A stretch of DNA of 6,900 bases from contig CABSMB010000065.1 of the NCBI GenBank assembly GCA_902478705.1, positions 1-6,900 on the forward strand. Direction: 5' to 3'. Positions 5,701 through 6,900 of the stretch are shown here, piece by piece. Each line of letters starts with the position of its first letter. Positions within the stretch are counted from its first letter, which is position 1. Under the pieces are notes generated by a model. It had not been told where the DNA came from and did not search any database. It saw nothing but the letters and a program-made list of their open reading frames with translations. The position numbers and the translations under genes were made by a program. The DNA is from an uncultured Collinsella sp. (GTDB taxonomy: Bacteria; Actinomycetota; Coriobacteriia; Coriobacteriales; Coriobacteriaceae).

Positions 5701-6900
5701 CAGCTTAATGACCTTGAACAGGGCGTTCTTGATGACGGAATAGGACAGGCCGGCCGCGATGTCGCCCACCGTGGCGCCTTCCTTTTGCGCCTGCTTGACG
5801 CGCGAGTTCATAAAGACCGTGCAGCGACTGCCCAGGTCGACCGGGGCCTTGGCATGGATGGCGGCATCGGCGAACGCGCGCACGTCCATGTTCATAGAGA
5901 CGGCGAAGCTCTCGATAAAGCTGCCGCAGCCCGACGAGCAGGCCTCGTTAAGCATGATGTGTTCGATGACGCCGTCCTTGACGCGCAGGCACTTCATGTC
6001 CTGGCCGCCGATGTCCAGAATGAACTCGACGCCGGGCAGGAACGCCTTGGCGCCGCGCAGGTGCGCGACGGTCTCGATCTCGCCGGAGTCGGCCTTGAGG
6101 GCCTCGATGAGTAGCGCCTCGCCGTAGCCCGTGGTGGTCACGTGGCCAATGGTGCAGCCGGCGGGGATGTGGTTGTAGAAATCGGCCATGATGACCTTGG
6201 CCGTGCCCAGGATGTCGCCGTTGTTGTTGCCGTACCAGGTGTGCAGCAGCTGGCCGTCCTCGCCCACGAGTGCGGCCTTCATGGTGGTGGAACCGGCGTC
6301 GATGCCGATGAACACGCGGTCGGTGTAGCCTTCGAGCTTGCCCTTGGGGACGACTTCCTGGTCGTGGCGGGTTTTGAACTCGGCAAAGTCCTCGTCGGTG
6401 GCAAAGAGCGGGTCCAGACGCTCGACCTCGGCACCCTGTGTGTCACCCAGGGCATCGATGGCCTCGATGAGCTGCGGGAACGTGCTGAGCTTGTTGGACT
6501 CGTGCGCCATGGCAGCGCCGCTCGCCACAAACAGGTGGGCGTTTTGGGGCACGATACGGTGCTCCTCGTCCAGGTTGAGCGTGAGGTAGAAGCGGTGGCG
6601 CAGCTCGGAGAGGTACTGCAGCGGGCCGCCCAGGAAGGCGACGTTGCCGCGGATGGGACGGCCGCAAGCCAGGCCCGAGATGGTCTGGGTCACGACAGCC
6701 TGGAAGATGGAGGCGGCCACGTCCTCGGGGCGGGCGCCCTCGTTGAGCAGCGGCTGGACATCAGTCTTGGCAAAGACGCCGCAGCGGCTGGCGATGGGAT
6801 AGATGGTGGTGGCGTTGGCCGCGAGCTCGTTGAGGCCGCTCGCGTCGGTGTGCAGCAGGGTTGCCATCTGGTCGATGAACGCGCCCGTACCACCGGCGCA
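2731..6900 (-). CDS. giant 2-hydroxyacyl-CoA dehydratase activase-like protein (two BadF/BcrA ATPase domains + DUF2229 + HgdA/B-like regions), 5' partial
   Basis: The frame is open through the right edge. The ATG at 6865-6867 is internal because CAGGTGAFIDQ precedes it in frame. Visible are 1389 codons; by comparison with the second ATPase domain about 130 more are missing. Numbering from Met at 6867: the end of ATPase domain 1 (to about 125, with SRCGVF at 27-32 and GGPLQYLSELR); ATPase domain 2 (about 184-445) with GIDAGSTT (188-195), DIGGQD (285-290), NEACSSGCG (307-315) and SRCTVF (347-352); four Cys at 471, 474, 478 and 497; DUF2229 (about 535-680; Cys587, 612, 626, 629); an HgdA/B-like part (GRPYHNDPEI 740-749, NSFGCG 811-816); an Ala/Glu/Pro linker (about 862-915); a second such part (about 926-1330; Cys932, 977, 1012, 1267, 1273); and a CxxC tail (1354, 1357). 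HgdC-type activases couple ATP hydrolysis to one-electron transfer through a [4Fe-4S] cluster held by two protomers, a cytoplasmic anaerobic process. The exact partner of this long form is not known to me. No dehydratase subunits are adjacent. Confidence 0.93.
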   Translation of the reverse strand, partial: CAGGTGAFIDQMATLLHTDASGLNELAANATTIYPIASRCGVFAKTDVQPLLNEGARPEDVAASIFQAVVTQTISGLACGRPIRGNVAFLGGPLQYLSELRHRFYLTLNLDEEHRIVPQNAHLFVASGAAMAHESNKLSTFPQLIEAIDALGDTQGAEVERLDPLFATDEDFAEFKTRHDQEVVPKGKLEGYTDRVFIGIDAGSTTMKAALVGEDGQLLHTWYGNNNGDILGTAKVIMADFYNHIPAGCTIGHVTTTGYGEALLIEALKADSGEIETVAHLRGAKAFLPGVEFILDIGGQDMKCLRVKDGVIEHIMLNEACSSGCGSFIESFAVSMNMDVRAFADAAIHAKAPVDLGSRCTVFMNSRVKQAQKEGATVGDIAAGLSYSVIKNALFKVIKLRDPKEIGSQVIVQGGTFMSDATLRAFEQLTGVHAVRPDIAGCMGAYGAALLARDRAGVDGTSTILSAEDIAHLTVTQKHVRCGRCSNNCQLTVNDFGGGRRFITGNRCEKGAGHKKQKTEAPNLFKKKNELLFNREVLSPDEAPRGTVGIPRALNMYENYPFWHAFFTRLGFSVQLSDQSSKKTYQAGIESMPSESVCYPAKMSHGHVMNLIDRDVDFIWMPCVRWERKEDPTAGNCYNCPIVMSYPTALALNIDEIREQNIEFLYPFVPYHDKTELKRRLYQVLAVDRVADAEAGRGRVRGPKITRSEVDAAVNAAFEADARFHEDIQTMGEEALKWVEDHGGHGIVLAGRPYHNDPEINHALPELISSFGFAVFTEDSLAHLVKPERPIRVVDQWVYHSRLYAVARFVTMRNDLDLIQLNSFGCGLDALTTDQVQEILEASGKIYTVLKIDEVSNLGAARIRIRSLMAALKDQEAERLAEATAAGEAYEQGDAAPVAPSTDAPAFASRKYTFEAQRESASTAWPKVPFTEQMRDEGYTILCPQMAPIHFDLVKEVFRGAGYNLELLPSTDHDAVEAGLRYVNNDICYPSILVTGQIMEAIESGRYDLSKTAVVISQTGGGCRATNYIALIRKAPRESGHPEIPVISLSAVALGEDNPGFKITPALLKQAVYAVLFGDVMMQMLYRCRPYEATPGAANALYEEYMARARKLAPKFNRHNYTKLAREAIRAFDTMPLVGEGTKPRVGVVGEILVKFHPTANNHVVDVIEREGCEAVVPGLLDFFLYSMSNAELQKDELGSSATARASMQALIKLVDWMRTPVEEMLEKSRRFEAPERIGTMADKARTVLSVCNNMGEGWLLTAEMLDLIDHGAPNIICTQPFACLPNHVVGKAVIKELRRQHPESNIVAVDYDPGASEVNQLNRIKLMISVAKENMRAGKGFKLEKVAPLAMDEVTGQMRAHDGCVSCGSVDESAVASVAERLGRGIKK

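Noticed and set aside
4051..6114. Plus-strand open frame of 687 codons opposite the activase gene
   Set aside because: It lies wholly antisense to a clearly recognised protein. Its composition (many Val, Leu, Gly, His, Asp and Arg) is the usual product of the complementary frame of G/C-ending codons, and no motif is seen. The other long plus-strand frames (1167-2345, 2815-3993) fail for the same reason.
6865..6867. ATG as the start of the activase gene
   Set aside because: The upstream codons CAGGTGAFIDQ are in frame and match the conserved cysteine loop of this ATPase fold, so the Met is internal and the real start lies beyond the window.
1..6900. CRISPR array, tRNA, rRNA or transposase
   Set aside because: No regularly spaced direct repeats, no tRNA-like cloverleaf, no ribosomal RNA sequence and no transposase motif was recognised on either strand.

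Overview
The window looks like part of a chromosome from a high-G+C, strictly anaerobic gut actinobacterium, most likely Coriobacteriia and probably Collinsella. This is inferred from three things: codons ending strongly in G or C, a giant 2-hydroxyacyl-CoA dehydratase activase-like protein, and a remnant that resembles an aryl-sulfate sulfotransferase. No rRNA or marker gene is present to confirm the assignment.

Every recognisable protein gene lies on the minus strand, so the window reads from right to left. The right 60% (2731-6900) is one very large gene whose 5' end lies beyond the right edge. It encodes a fusion of two BadF/BcrA/HgdC-type ATPase domains, a four-cysteine segment, a DUF2229 domain and two regions like the HgdA/B dehydratase component. 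A good intrinsic terminator follows its stop codon (2666-2702). A 415-bp intergenic region comes next and carries a nested inverted-repeat element (2484-2613). Then comes a complete 319-residue 3-hydroxyacyl-CoA dehydrogenase (1356-2315) with its own ribosome binding site. Directly at its stop codon is a palindrome (1317-1355). Beyond that is the C-terminal remnant of what is probably an aryl-sulfate sulfotransferase (797-1276) that has lost its first two thirds. A 190-bp spacer with a short perfect dyad leads to a small, more A+T-rich gene for a membrane-anchored or secreted protein of unknown function (157-606). The left edge has a terminator pointing rightward, so a plus-strand gene probably ends at or just outside the window start.

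On function, HgdC-type activases use ATP to inject one electron into a partner Fe-S enzyme, for example 2-hydroxyacyl-CoA dehydratases or benzoyl-CoA reductases. The dehydrogenase handles 3-hydroxyacyl-CoA esters. Both therefore fit anaerobic acyl-CoA metabolism, but they are separated by a terminator and no dehydratase subunit pair is visible here, so a shared pathway is only a possibility. The most interesting objects are the internally duplicated activase, which keeps both cluster-ligand cysteine pairs at identical spacing in its two halves, the nested inverted-repeat element, and the rearranged junction at the sulfotransferase remnant.
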